Source: Nitrospira sp.
GTDB taxonomy: Bacteria > Nitrospirota > Nitrospiria > Nitrospirales > Nitrospiraceae
Assembly (NCBI GenBank): GCA_016715825.1
Contig: JADJXO010000005.1
Location: 62,001-126,000 of the forward strand
Length of the DNA stretch: 64,000 bases
Direction: 5' to 3'
Part shown: positions 36,555-45,645 of the stretch, piece by piece
Numbering within the stretch: the stretch's first letter is position 1
Layout: every line of letters starts with the position of its first letter
The notes under the pieces: generated by a model
Seen by the model: only the letters and a program-made list of their open reading frames with translations
Told to the model about the DNA's origin: nothing
Databases searched by the model: none
Translations under genes and position numbers: made by a program

Positions 36555-37016
36555 ATGACCATCCGTCAAGCGTGCATCTACATATTCATTACCGGTGGAA
36601 TTTTCCTTCTAGGCGACGGAGTACAGGCACAGGTCGGCGGTGGAAGTTCTGCAGGTGGTTCCGGAACGATGGGACAAGGAGACATCACGAAACCGGGCGC
36701 AGGAGGAGATGCAATGCGTGGAGGAGGGGCTACGAACCCGAATCGACATCATGACAGAGCCCCGTCAGGACCGATGGATCAGGGACGTCCCGAGAGTACG
36801 AGACCGGGGCAAGGTGGAGATACAAATCTCGGGGGTAGAACACCGGATTCAATCGGAGGCAATCCGAACATTCAAGGTGGCGGATCAGGATCCGGAAGCA
36901 TGAGAACTCCCGGTGAGATGGGCTCATCCAGCGGCATGGGCTCAGGAGGAGGAATGGGAGGCTCAGGAGGAGGAATGGGAGGCTCAGGAGGAGGAGCGGG
37001 AGGTGGTGGAAAATAA
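36555..37016 (+). CDS. Gly-rich exported protein, family copy 2
   Basis: The 153-aa product has a signal peptide (MTIRQACIYIFITGGIFLLG onward, cleavage near VQA-QV). The mature part is dominated by Gly, Ser, Met, Arg and Asn and ends GGAGGGGK. The QVGGGSSAGGSGTMGQGD start of the mature part mirrors QLSGGSSSGSPGGGAMGQGG in the protein at 57408, and both share a SIGGNP/SSGGNP motif further on. Probably a disordered extracellular or periplasmic protein. Three 21-bp tandem repeats encode its end. AGAGAGG precedes the ATG. Confidence 0.75.
   Translation: MTIRQACIYIFITGGIFLLGDGVQAQVGGGSSAGGSGTMGQGDITKPGAGGDAMRGGGATNPNRHHDRAPSGPMDQGRPESTRPGQGGDTNLGGRTPDSIGGNPNIQGGGSGSGSMRTPGEMGSSSGMGSGGGMGGSGGGMGGSGGGAGGGGK
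36939..37001 (+). repeat. Three 21-bp tandem repeats in the Gly-rich gene
   Basis: Units 36939-36959, 36960-36980 and 36981-37001 are near identical, the last with two base changes. Each encodes GSGGGMG or GSGGGAG. In-frame repeat number could vary between strains. Confidence 0.8.
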
Positions 37017-37113
37017 CCGGCTAAACGATTGTGATTTGGTGTTGGTATGTCAGAAGCCACCTCCAAAAGTAAGTGATCATCTGAACTAACTTTTTAATAG
37101 GGGGTCGATTGCT

Positions 37114-37563
37114 ATGTCTGTTATAGAAAAATCCATTGACCTGAACGTGTCGGTCCGGACAGCTTACAATCAATGGACCCAGTTTGAAGAATTTCCTCGG
37201 TTCATGGAAGGAGTCGAACTAGTACGTCAGCTTGATGACAAACATCTTCATTGGAAAGCCAGCATCGGCGGAAAGCAGCAGGAGTGGGATGCAGAGATCA
37301 CAGAACAGGTTCCCGACCAACGGATCGCATGGCGGAGCCAACACGGGGCGAGGAACGAAGGGATCGTCATATTTTCACCTGTGACTGAAGGAAAGTCGAA
37401 GATCAACCTGCGCATCGACTATGACCCTCAGGGTGTGGTCGAAAAAACAGGTGATGCCGTAGGCGTAGTATCTCAACGGGTAGAAGGGGATTTGAGGCGA
37501 TTCAAGGAATTCATCGAGTCCCGCGGACAGGAAACCGGATCCTGGCGAGGAAATGTCAGCTGA
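37114..37563 (+). CDS. SRPBCC (cyclase/dehydrase-like) protein
   Basis: The 149-aa product shows the typical polyketide cyclase/dehydrase opening: SVIEKSIDLNVSVRTAYNQW, then FEEFPRFMEGVE, a central LHWKASIGGKQQEWDAEITE sheet, and a C-terminal helix DLRRFKEFIESRGQETGSW. This subgroup is often found in stress or membrane-associated loci. Ligand unknown. AGGGGGTC lies upstream of the ATG. A decayed copy of the same gene is at 31272-31434 on the other strand. Confidence 0.85.
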   Translation: MSVIEKSIDLNVSVRTAYNQWTQFEEFPRFMEGVELVRQLDDKHLHWKASIGGKQQEWDAEITEQVPDQRIAWRSQHGARNEGIVIFSPVTEGKSKINLRIDYDPQGVVEKTGDAVGVVSQRVEGDLRRFKEFIESRGQETGSWRGNVS

Positions 37564-37772
37564 AGCAATAGGGCAGGGCCCGATGGTTGTACTTTATATA
37601 GATCGCTGAAGGAGGGAAGGAGGGATTGCTTAAAACCCACAAGGCTGGAGCGATCCTTCTTTTGCTCTATATTTGAGGCAGAATCATCCTCATACGATTT
37701 CGGTTCAGTTCATTCTCATTTTCCTAGCAAATCCGCTTCAGCTGCCTGACGTTCCTGGAGGTATTGCTGACC

Positions 37773-38180
37773 ATGGCGCCGGTACTCCGAATCAAGACCT
37801 CAGCTGGGAAAGAAGTCATCGATCTGACCGATTCCCTGGCAGAAGAGATCCGTAAATCGAATATGCATGAAGGGCTGTGCGTTTTGTTCGTCACGCACAC
37901 GACGGCCCCGTTGACGACTGGCGAGATCGGGGAAGGGACGGAGCAGGATTTCCTGCAAGTGGTGGAGAAAATAATCCCGCGGATTCGGTTTCAACACGCG
38001 CATAATCCTGCTCATGCCTGGTCGCACATGGCTTCGTCGATCCTCGGCCCATCATTGACATTGCCAGTGTTGGACGGCAAGTTGGTCCGTGGGACATGGC
38101 AATCGGTGATGCTCATCGAACTCGATGGCCCCCGCGATCGCACGGTGCATGTCACATTGATCAGCAATAGGGATGAGTAA
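37773..38180 (+). CDS. YjbQ/UPF0047-family protein
   Basis: The product is 135 aa from ATG 37773; a TTG at 37764, nearer to GGAGG, is an alternative. It carries the family motifs FVTHTTAPLTTGEIGE, HAWSHMASSILGPSLTLPV (residues about 90-108) and GTWQSVMLIELDGPRDRTV. YjbQ proteins have a weak secondary thiamine-phosphate synthase activity, and their main role is unclear. Often HTTAALT replaces HTTAPLT; the Pro is a mild deviation. Confidence 0.88.
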   Translation: MAPVLRIKTSAGKEVIDLTDSLAEEIRKSNMHEGLCVLFVTHTTAPLTTGEIGEGTEQDFLQVVEKIIPRIRFQHAHNPAHAWSHMASSILGPSLTLPVLDGKLVRGTWQSVMLIELDGPRDRTVHVTLISNRDE

Positions 38181-38199
38181 TAATGCCAAGCATGCACGC

Positions 38200-38862
38200 T
38201 TAGTGAAGTGCGATAAGGCCATTTGAGATGGCGTATTTGGTGAGATCAGCGGTCGTCCGCAGGCCTAGCTGTTTCATGATTCTTGTTTTATGAAATTCGA
38301 TAGTCTTGCCGGAGACCTTCATGACAGCCGCTACTTCCTTTGTCGCTTTGCCCTCGGCGACGAGCTGGAGCACTTCCCGTTGGCGTGGAGTCAGTTCCTG
38401 GGCAAATCCCCCGGTCTCATTCCCGTTGTCTGTCGAGGTTGGTCGGAGAGCTTGGTCCACTAGGGCTTGCGCGACAATCGGGGAGACATAGGTATTGTTT
38501 TTGAGCACCTCTTTAATCGCAACCACCAGCTCCGAACCGACAGATTGCTTGAGAACATATCCGGACACTCCAATGCGAAATGCTTCAGTGACAAAAACGG
38601 ATTCCGAGTGCATTGTGAGAATGACAATCTTGATTGCGGGATTCATTTTACGAATTTGCCGACAAGCATCGAGCCCATTGAGTAACGGGAGAGAAATGTC
38701 CACGACCGCGACATCGGGAGAGCGCTCTTGAATTGACGTGAGCAGAGCGCGGCCATCGGGAACGATCCCGATCAGACTGAATTCCCCTTCAAGTAACTTC
38801 TGAATTCCTTGGGCCACCAAGATATGATCATCGGCCAGTAAGACGGTGGGCTTCCCGTTCAT
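38200..38862 (-). CDS. NarL/FixJ-type response regulator
   Basis: The product is 220 aa from ATG 38862 (TGGAGG seven bases upstream). The receiver domain (about 1-120) has the acidic pair in LADDH (11-12), phosphoacceptor Asp in VVDISLPLLNG (about 55) and Lys in VLKQSV (about 105). The C-terminal LuxR helix-turn-helix (about 150-215) begins LTPRQREVLQLVAEGKATKE. A DNA-binding response regulator, all key residues present; no histidine kinase lies beside it. Convergent with the YjbQ-type gene, 20 bp apart. Confidence 0.92.
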   Translation of the reverse strand: MNGKPTVLLADDHILVAQGIQKLLEGEFSLIGIVPDGRALLTSIQERSPDVAVVDISLPLLNGLDACRQIRKMNPAIKIVILTMHSESVFVTEAFRIGVSGYVLKQSVGSELVVAIKEVLKNNTYVSPIVAQALVDQALRPTSTDNGNETGGFAQELTPRQREVLQLVAEGKATKEVAAVMKVSGKTIEFHKTRIMKQLGLRTTADLTKYAISNGLIALH

Positions 38863-38998
38863 TGAGCAACCTCCATTGACCATATATGTTCGGAAAGTTT
38901 ACTGGCATTCTGTACAGCAATACAAGTAGGCCTGCAGGGCAGGAGTATACGGTAGGGCACCGGAGACTTTCACAGGGTAATAGTTTCTCTAGTTGTGT

Positions 38999-39750
38999 TT
39001 ATTGAGGAAGTGACCTTGGAAGTACCAGCTGAAGAATGTGACCTTGCTGCCATGCGTCGGCTCCAGGTGCAATTGGAGGTGCGACAATATTAGCTCGATC
39101 CTGACGCTTGTCCTCACTCTGTATCTTCAAGCGTTGATCGCGCGACTCCACCAGACCGGCTTGCGCCTGTCCGTCTGCGGTAAATCCCATCATCAAAAGC
39201 GGATGCCCGACGGGCAATGCCTGTTTTGTATCGGTATGCCAGGTGTGCCATGTTTTGCCATACGTTCCAATGATCTTCTCCATGAGCGCATGTTCAGCCT
39301 TCTGCGGAATCCCGGGCGCAACCAGTTGCCCGCTCTTTACCTCATGCACATGGCTGTGCCAGAGGGCCTGCTCGTCCGGGGAAAGCGTCTCAAATAAGCC
39401 TTTACTGATAATGTATTCCACGCCTATGATTTTGGCGTCTTTGGTATTCCCATCGAAAATGACGCATTGATTCATGTCCTCATTGATGACGGAGCAGAAA
39501 TGATGCGCTTCGACTTGGGCCTCCATCCGACCGTTATAGAAGTGGAATCCATCCAAATAGATATTCAAAGCGTCAATAGGTGCCTTACCCTGAAGAAAGG
39601 CTGCGCCAGCCTCTAATACTGTGGTCGTCGTAGTAACAGTTTCACCCGGAGGATTGATCGGTGAAGGCTAAGACTTCCCGCGCACGCCGTGACAACAATG
39701 TGCAGAACCAAGGAAAGGTAGCATTTCCAGATGCGTAACATTGATGCCAT
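38999..39750 (-). pseudogene. OBAP/DUF1264 lipoprotein gene with a frameshift
   Basis: The main frame up to 39568 reads LNIYLDGFHFYNGRMEAQVE with ECHHFCS-like HHFCSVINED, YIISKGLFETLSPDEQALWH, HVHEVKSGQLVAP and YGKTWHTWHTD, the oil-body-associated protein/DUF1264 family. It continues upstream through VLEAGAAFLQGKAPIDA but has no start codon before an in-frame TAG. A proper start is in another frame: ATG 39750 with GGAAGG upstream, reading MASMLRIWKCYLSLVLHIVV and TACAGSLS, a lipoprotein signal. One missing base near 39667-39672 would join the two. So the gene is frameshifted, or the reading is a sequencing error. Confidence 0.75.
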
Positions 39751-39855
39751 AGCAATGTTCCTTCCAAGTAAGAGCGAGGATTACCCTGCGAATGATTGTC
39801 GGTCCGCTCATAAGTTTACTACTCTAAACAGCAGGACAAGCTAGTGATTACCCTT

Positions 39856-40114
39856 ATGAAGGACAAATCATTAGGCAACCAGCGAATGCAGGCTACATTT
39901 TACGTGGCGGCGATCGTTACGTTGGCCTCTTGTATAGATAAGTTTGCAAACCCTCTTGGCTGCCGGCGCGTTGTCCTCCTCTGATGGCTGTCCGTACAGA
40001 TCCGACGCGGGTAAAATGATGCTCGAGAAAGGCGGTATGAAGCCGCGGAAGTCACAGGAGGATACGGCCGTCGCCGGAATGCTTTGGGGACGCGTGAATA
40101 TCAACCGGGTGTGA
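39856..40114 (+). pseudogene. Possible frameshifted small lipoprotein
   Basis: ATG 39856 opens a short frame with a lipoprotein-like signal (ATFYVAAIVTLASC). It stops at a TGA near 39985. The next frame continues from about 39950 with LAAGALSSSDGCPYRSDAGK, MMLEKGGMKPRKSQEDTAVA and GMLWGRVNINRV to TGA 40112. Together they would make a protein of about 85 aa if one base were removed. There is no ribosome binding site, so this is tentative. Confidence 0.3.
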
Positions 40115-40250
40115 GCCGCTCGACTCCGTCTGTGGAACCTACAAGCTTCCCTTCCGGAGAAAAGCCGAAACAGATTCGCAACGGCTTTTCATAAGCGTTT
40201 CTGATTAAAACAATCAACATACTCGCCATCAGACCATAGCCTGTGAGTCA

Positions 40251-42365
40251 TCAAGAATGTAGGAGCAATTCATAGAGCACCAGCGAGCGACCCATCACTT
40301 CATATGAATTACCTGCTTTGAACGTCCTCTTGTCGTGATTGTCAGGAGCATTCGTGTCCAGTAGCAACGACCACTCTTGCCCTCCCTCGCATTGCGGAAG
40401 AGTGAAACTCACTCCTTCGTGATGGGCATTGAAAATAATGAACAGGGTGGCTTCCTTGCCTCGCTGACGGATGCCGGACGATTGTGCTCGCCCATCGAGG
40501 AGCATGCCGAAGCAGCGTAACGACGCATCCTGCCAGTGGTGCTCCTCCAAAGGTATCCCTGTCGCATTGATCCAGGTGACGTCCCGCACGCCTAATTCTT
40601 CGACGTATTGGCCATTTAAGAATAAGTTACGGCGCAATATGGGATACTTATGTCGTAGCGAGGTGAGGGTTTGAACAAACCGTATTAACGATGTTTCGCC
40701 TTCACCAAAATTCCAGTTATACCAACTAATATCGGTATCCTGACAGTAGGCATTATTATTCCCTCGTTGCGTCCGTCCAAATTCATCGCCGCCCAAGATC
40801 ATCGGCGTTCCTTGGGACAGAAGGAGCGTGGCTAGCATATTACGTCGCTGGCGTTGTCTTAACGATAGGATGATGGGATCATCGGATGGTCCTTCCGCGC
40901 CGCAATTCCACGAACGATTGTCTGTGCTCCCATCTGCATTATTTTCACCATTGGCTTCATTATGCTTTTCATTGTAAGAGACCACATCATTGAGCGTGAA
41001 CCCGTCATGTGCCGTAATAAAGTTCACACAGGCCCACGGTCTTCGTCCTTGATGGTTAAAGAGCGAGGCTGAAGCGCTGAGTCGATCGGCGAACAGGGAG
41101 ACTGGCAATTCTCCCCGCCAAAAATCGCGCACCTGATCTCGAAATTTATCGTTCCACTCTGCCCACCCGGGAGGAAAGCCCCCGACTTGGTATCCGCCGG
41201 GTCCACAATCCCAGGGTTCGGCGATCAGCTTGACGGTTCCGAGGAGGGGGTCCTGACTACAGGCCTTGAGAAAGCCGCTCTGGTTATCGAAACCGTTGGG
41301 TTCGCGGGCCAGAATGGTCCCGAGATCAAATCGAAACCCGTCGACGTGGGTTTGTTCAACCCAGTACCGGAGGCTATCCATGACCATTTGCAACACGCGC
41401 GGATGGCTGAGATTGACCGTGTTCCCTGTTCCCGTGTCGTTAATGTAGTAACGGGATTGCTCAGGCAGAAGGCGATAATAACTAGCATTGTCGATTCCTT
41501 TGAATGATAACGTCGGACCTCGTTCATTGCCCTCTGCGGTGTGGTTGTAGACCACATCCAAGATGACTTCCAATCCCGCATCATGGATTTGCGCCACCAT
41601 TTCCTTGAACTCACGGAGGCTATCTGGGCGAGATGCCGCATATCGAGGATCGGGGGCGAAAAAGCCGATGGTATTATATCCCCAGTAGTTCGTGAGGCTC
41701 CGCTCCAGGAGATGGCTGTCATTGATGAAGGTGTGGATAGGCAATAGTTCGACGGCGGTGATTCCAAGCGATTTCAAGTAGTGTAAGACCTCGTTCGTCG
41801 CTACGCCGGCATAGGTGCCTTGCAGGTGTGATGGAACGGATGGATGGAGTTTTGTGAGTCCACGAACGTGCGTTTCATAAATAATGGTGTCATCCCACGG
41901 GAGATGTTTTCGTCCCCTGGGTCCTGACCAGTCAAAATTGGGATCAACCACCGTGCATTTGGGCATGAACGGCGCGCTGTCTCGGTCGTCAAATGTCAAA
42001 TCATCCTGAGATTCCACTCGATAGCCGAACAGCGCAGGATTCCATCGTAGCTCGCCCATGTGCGCACCGGCGTAGGGATCCAACACCAACTTATTCGGGT
42101 TAAATCGATGGCCGGCTTCGGGCTCGTATGGACCATGCACGCGAAAGCCATAGGGAGCACCGGGATGGATATTAGGCAAGTATCCGTGCCAGATTTGATC
42201 GGTATGCTCAGGCAACGGCACCCGGTCGATTTCTTTCTCCCCCTTTGCATCGAAGATGCACACCTCCACCTTGGTGGCATGCGCGGAAAATAGGCTGAAA
42301 TTGGTCCCCTTTCCATCCCATGTCGCACCGCGCGGAGTGGGACGGCCTTCTTGCACTCGTATCAT
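40251..42365 (-). CDS. glgX: Glycogen debranching enzyme
   Basis: A 704-aa GH13 isoamylase-type enzyme. It hydrolyses alpha-1,6 branches of glycogen or limit dextrins. An N-terminal CBM48 domain (about 1-120: GKGTNFSLFSAHATKVEVCI) precedes the TIM-barrel. The barrel has EVILDVVYNHTAEGNE, nucleophile Asp in DGFRFDLGTIL (about 345), the acid Glu in IAEPWDCGPGGYQVG (about 380) and ITAHDGFTLNDVVSYN (about 450). I use ATG 42365 (MIRVQEGRPTPRG), preceded by AAGGAG; an ATG at 42383 is also in frame. The released linear dextrins feed TreY and MalQ nearby. Confidence 0.94.
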   Translation of the reverse strand: MIRVQEGRPTPRGATWDGKGTNFSLFSAHATKVEVCIFDAKGEKEIDRVPLPEHTDQIWHGYLPNIHPGAPYGFRVHGPYEPEAGHRFNPNKLVLDPYAGAHMGELRWNPALFGYRVESQDDLTFDDRDSAPFMPKCTVVDPNFDWSGPRGRKHLPWDDTIIYETHVRGLTKLHPSVPSHLQGTYAGVATNEVLHYLKSLGITAVELLPIHTFINDSHLLERSLTNYWGYNTIGFFAPDPRYAASRPDSLREFKEMVAQIHDAGLEVILDVVYNHTAEGNERGPTLSFKGIDNASYYRLLPEQSRYYINDTGTGNTVNLSHPRVLQMVMDSLRYWVEQTHVDGFRFDLGTILAREPNGFDNQSGFLKACSQDPLLGTVKLIAEPWDCGPGGYQVGGFPPGWAEWNDKFRDQVRDFWRGELPVSLFADRLSASASLFNHQGRRPWACVNFITAHDGFTLNDVVSYNEKHNEANGENNADGSTDNRSWNCGAEGPSDDPIILSLRQRQRRNMLATLLLSQGTPMILGGDEFGRTQRGNNNAYCQDTDISWYNWNFGEGETSLIRFVQTLTSLRHKYPILRRNLFLNGQYVEELGVRDVTWINATGIPLEEHHWQDASLRCFGMLLDGRAQSSGIRQRGKEATLFIIFNAHHEGVSFTLPQCEGGQEWSLLLDTNAPDNHDKRTFKAGNSYEVMGRSLVLYELLLHS

Positions 42366-42593
42366 TGGATAGTGCTCCTTCATGCAACGGTCTAAAGTAG
42401 GTTTATAAGTAAACGAATTTGGAGATCTTTAATTGGTTCATTCGGGAATGACACGGTGTTTACTATTTATGAACAGAAAAGAGTCCGCACCGTATCGCAA
42501 GGGGTCTTGGGCGATTCTCAATGGATTCAGATTGAACAGATGAAATTAGGAGCATGACCGTTCACGGCATTTCAAAAATAGCATAGAAAAATG

Positions 42594-45245
42594 CTACTGC
42601 TGTTTGGACAAAAGCGCGACAGGAAAACTAGACAACAGTTCCCGCAGCCAGCACCTTCCTCCATCGAAATGGCGACCATCCAGTTCGTGGTGCCAACGAC
42701 CCTCTGGCAATGATATGGTGGTGTCTTCCCAAGCATCTCCTAGATGACTAAATAGTCTCGGCGCGATGGCAACGACCTCACCGCCTCGTAGAAAGCTGAC
42801 GACATGTGCCCCCTTCTCACCCTCCGCGTACAGGGGAAGATAGTCTCCATGAGGACCGAACGGTTTGGGCCGGTTGCGACGAAGTCGGAGGCCTTGACGA
42901 ATCAACCACAGCTTCGGTAGCCCTTCTTTTCGTCGCTGCCAGATTTCATCAGCCGACAATTTCTCGAGGTCTCGTAGAAGTGTCTTTCGGAGCCCGTAAT
43001 CAACTGGCCGGCGATTGTCAGGATCCACAAGGCTATAACTCCATAACTCCGTGCCTTGATACAGGTCGGGAATTCCGGGAGCGGTTAATTTTAGCAAGGT
43101 CTGCGACAGAGATGTGACCTGTCCTTGGGGCTCTAACCCGGCAGCGAACTGAGTGAGATCGTCAATGAACTGAGGATCTTCATACAACCTAGTGACATAA
43201 GTTCGAATCGCTTGTTCATACTCTTTCTGCGGAGCCGTCCACGAGGTGTGCAGTTTGGCTTCCCGGATGATTTTTTCAGCATAGGCGAGCGCTCGCTCTT
43301 TCTCCAGCGGCCAGGCACCCACGAGGGTCTGGAAGAAGAAATACTCGAAGTTCCGATCTGGGGAATATGCACCCCAATGCTTGGCGGTCTGTTGCGACCA
43401 CTGCGTGATCTGAGTTATCCAGCGAGCAGGGATCTCAGTAAGGGCCGCAAGTCTGGCTCTCACATCCTCACTCCGTTTCGTATCGTGAGTGGAAGTCCCG
43501 AGCATCGTCTTGGGCCAGTACCAGTGCCTATGTTCGCACCACTGATGGAATTGATCGATCGTGGTGCCGAAACGTCCCGGATTACCCCCCACTTCGTTCA
43601 GGGCTATAAAGCGGTGATAACAATAAAAGGCGGTATCCTCAGCTCCTTTGGCCATAACCGGGCCGGTGATCTGCTGAAAGCGTGTGACAAAGTCGCCTTC
43701 TCGCTCTCCCGTTATTATGAGGAGCAATAGGTCTCGGATGAAGAGTAAGAGATCCTGTCCCAGATCTGTGCGTCGTGCCGAGACGTTCGCGAAGGCCCGT
43801 GTCACGACGCGTTGATCGTGCTCACTCACCTCGCCCGTTTGCGGGCGCACATACGCTCGATAGACGGGGAACTCGACGAGATACTCGCGAATGGCCTCGT
43901 GTAACTCATGACGAGTGTAATCCCGGTGATGGGTATGCTGCTCACAAATCTCCCACAACATTGATGTGAGAATATTTAAGTCACTGCCTAACACGTGCCG
44001 GAGCACGTGATCCTTTTTCTCACGAAGTACCTCGGCAAACGTCCGGGTCTCTCCGCTGAACTCCCCATAAAATCGGGTAAGCGATTCCTCACTGCTGGGA
44101 TCCATAAAAAGGCCTAAGACTAGGTTCATAAAATCGTAGCCCGTGGTGCCTGACACGGGCCACGATTCTGGCAATTGCTCCTCGTCAATCAGGATCTTTT
44201 CCACCACAATCCAACCACTGGAGACACGCGCTTGGAGCCGCTCCAGATACTGCTGGGGATCTTGCAATCCATCTGGGTGATCCACTCGCACGCCGTCAAC
44301 GGGACCGTCCGGCGCCAACCAATCAAACAGCCGCTGATGAATATCCGCAAAGACACGCTCATCCTCTGTCCGGAGACCCACCAGGGTATTGATATCAAAA
44401 AACCGGCGATAGCCGAGGTCTTGGGAGGACGTTCGCCAAAACGCGAGGCGGTAGTTTTGGCGCTCAAGTAGCTCATGGAGAGCGGACGTGTCCTGGTTTA
44501 AGCGTTCAATGCATCGATCAACACTCGACGCCGCAGCTTCATCTTCGCGTAAGAATCTGGCGAGGAGATCCAGCAGAATGCCTTTATCACGATGTCGCCG
44601 CCGAAGACTGACCCAGTCGGTGGTCCTGGAAGAGGGGAGCTGTTCGAGCGCATCGGCGAAGAAGGCCGTCATGTCAGACGCAGCCACATCTGCAGCTTGT
44701 TTCAGGATGAATTCGATTGAGCGAGGAGCAAGTGGAAGCACATGATCGTGGTACTGAATGGTAAACGATCCACCGTGGCGTGCCACGTGGATCTCTCCCG
44801 TGTCCAGAACACGTCCGTAATGGTCACTGAGTATGGGGACCATTACCATGTGATGCAATTTGCTTTCGGGCGGCTGCCATTCCACATCAAAATAAGGCGC
44901 ATAGCGGCTCGCTTGACCATTCTCTAAAACATCCCACCACCACACACTTTCTCGACCCCCTATGGCCATATGGTTGGGGACAATATCCAGCAGAAGGCCT
45001 AATTGATGCGTGCGCAATTCCTGATTAAACCGTTTGAACGCCTCTTCTCCCCCTAACTCGTGATTCACCCGTGTGTGATCTAAAACGTCATACCCATGCG
45101 TACTACCTTTTGCAGCCTGGAGAATCGGGGAACTGTAGCAATGGCTGACTCCGAGTTCGCGGAGATACGGCACAATTGCAGTCGCATCATTGAGCGTAAA
45201 ACCAGCGTGCATTTGAAGACGATAGGTGGCTAGGGGATCCGGCAT
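42594..45245 (-). CDS. treY: Malto-oligosyltrehalose synthase
   Basis: An 883-aa GH13 enzyme that turns the reducing-end linkage of maltodextrins into alpha,alpha-1,1. It starts MPDPLATYRLQMHAGFTLND, a TreY hallmark, with VSHCYSSPILQAAKGSTHGY, GLLLDIVPNHMA, DGVRVDHPDGLQDP (nucleophile region), the VEKIL segment with the acid Glu, and GTSTHDTKRSEDVRARL. Length is normal for TreY. Its partner TreZ is encoded divergently at 45646, and glgX follows 210 bp downstream on the same strand. Confidence 0.95.
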   Translation of the reverse strand: MPDPLATYRLQMHAGFTLNDATAIVPYLRELGVSHCYSSPILQAAKGSTHGYDVLDHTRVNHELGGEEAFKRFNQELRTHQLGLLLDIVPNHMAIGGRESVWWWDVLENGQASRYAPYFDVEWQPPESKLHHMVMVPILSDHYGRVLDTGEIHVARHGGSFTIQYHDHVLPLAPRSIEFILKQAADVAASDMTAFFADALEQLPSSRTTDWVSLRRRHRDKGILLDLLARFLREDEAAASSVDRCIERLNQDTSALHELLERQNYRLAFWRTSSQDLGYRRFFDINTLVGLRTEDERVFADIHQRLFDWLAPDGPVDGVRVDHPDGLQDPQQYLERLQARVSSGWIVVEKILIDEEQLPESWPVSGTTGYDFMNLVLGLFMDPSSEESLTRFYGEFSGETRTFAEVLREKKDHVLRHVLGSDLNILTSMLWEICEQHTHHRDYTRHELHEAIREYLVEFPVYRAYVRPQTGEVSEHDQRVVTRAFANVSARRTDLGQDLLLFIRDLLLLIITGEREGDFVTRFQQITGPVMAKGAEDTAFYCYHRFIALNEVGGNPGRFGTTIDQFHQWCEHRHWYWPKTMLGTSTHDTKRSEDVRARLAALTEIPARWITQITQWSQQTAKHWGAYSPDRNFEYFFFQTLVGAWPLEKERALAYAEKIIREAKLHTSWTAPQKEYEQAIRTYVTRLYEDPQFIDDLTQFAAGLEPQGQVTSLSQTLLKLTAPGIPDLYQGTELWSYSLVDPDNRRPVDYGLRKTLLRDLEKLSADEIWQRRKEGLPKLWLIRQGLRLRRNRPKPFGPHGDYLPLYAEGEKGAHVVSFLRGGEVVAIAPRLFSHLGDAWEDTTISLPEGRWHHELDGRHFDGGRCWLRELLSSFPVALLSKQQ

Positions 45246-45645
45246 GAAGTTATTCTTTAAACAAGCAATGGCGAGTTAGCGAGGTATTCTGGCTCCTCGA
45301 GCAGAAAACAACAGAATGGTACTATAGAATCATTACCCTTCTAAAAACGCTGGTTCTTTCCCTAGTCGGTTGAACAAATCTCTCGATAACGTTCCATCCA
45401 ATTGTCCTACTGCTAAATCAGCTCAGCGCTCAATAGTTATCCTAAGGATAGTCCTAGTGGATTAAGTTCTGCGGTATGGCAAAAAGAACAAGGGCAGGTG
45501 TTGAGACTTAGAATTCACTTTTGGTATGGATGTGTGCCGCAAATCAACGAATGGCATGTCGAATGACGCCTCGTCCTATCACACCCGCACAACGGAGTTT
45601 AGTCGATGCGGAGCATATGGCTATCACTATAAGTGAGGGGTCTTT
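45246..45645. other. Divergent promoter region between treY and treZ
   Basis: 400 bp that must hold the promoters for treY-glgX (left) and treZ-malQ (right). No operator palindrome stood out and no clear member of the CCYAGT-N20-nnTA series was found, although CCTAGTGG occurs at 45453 without the second box. Confidence 0.4.
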
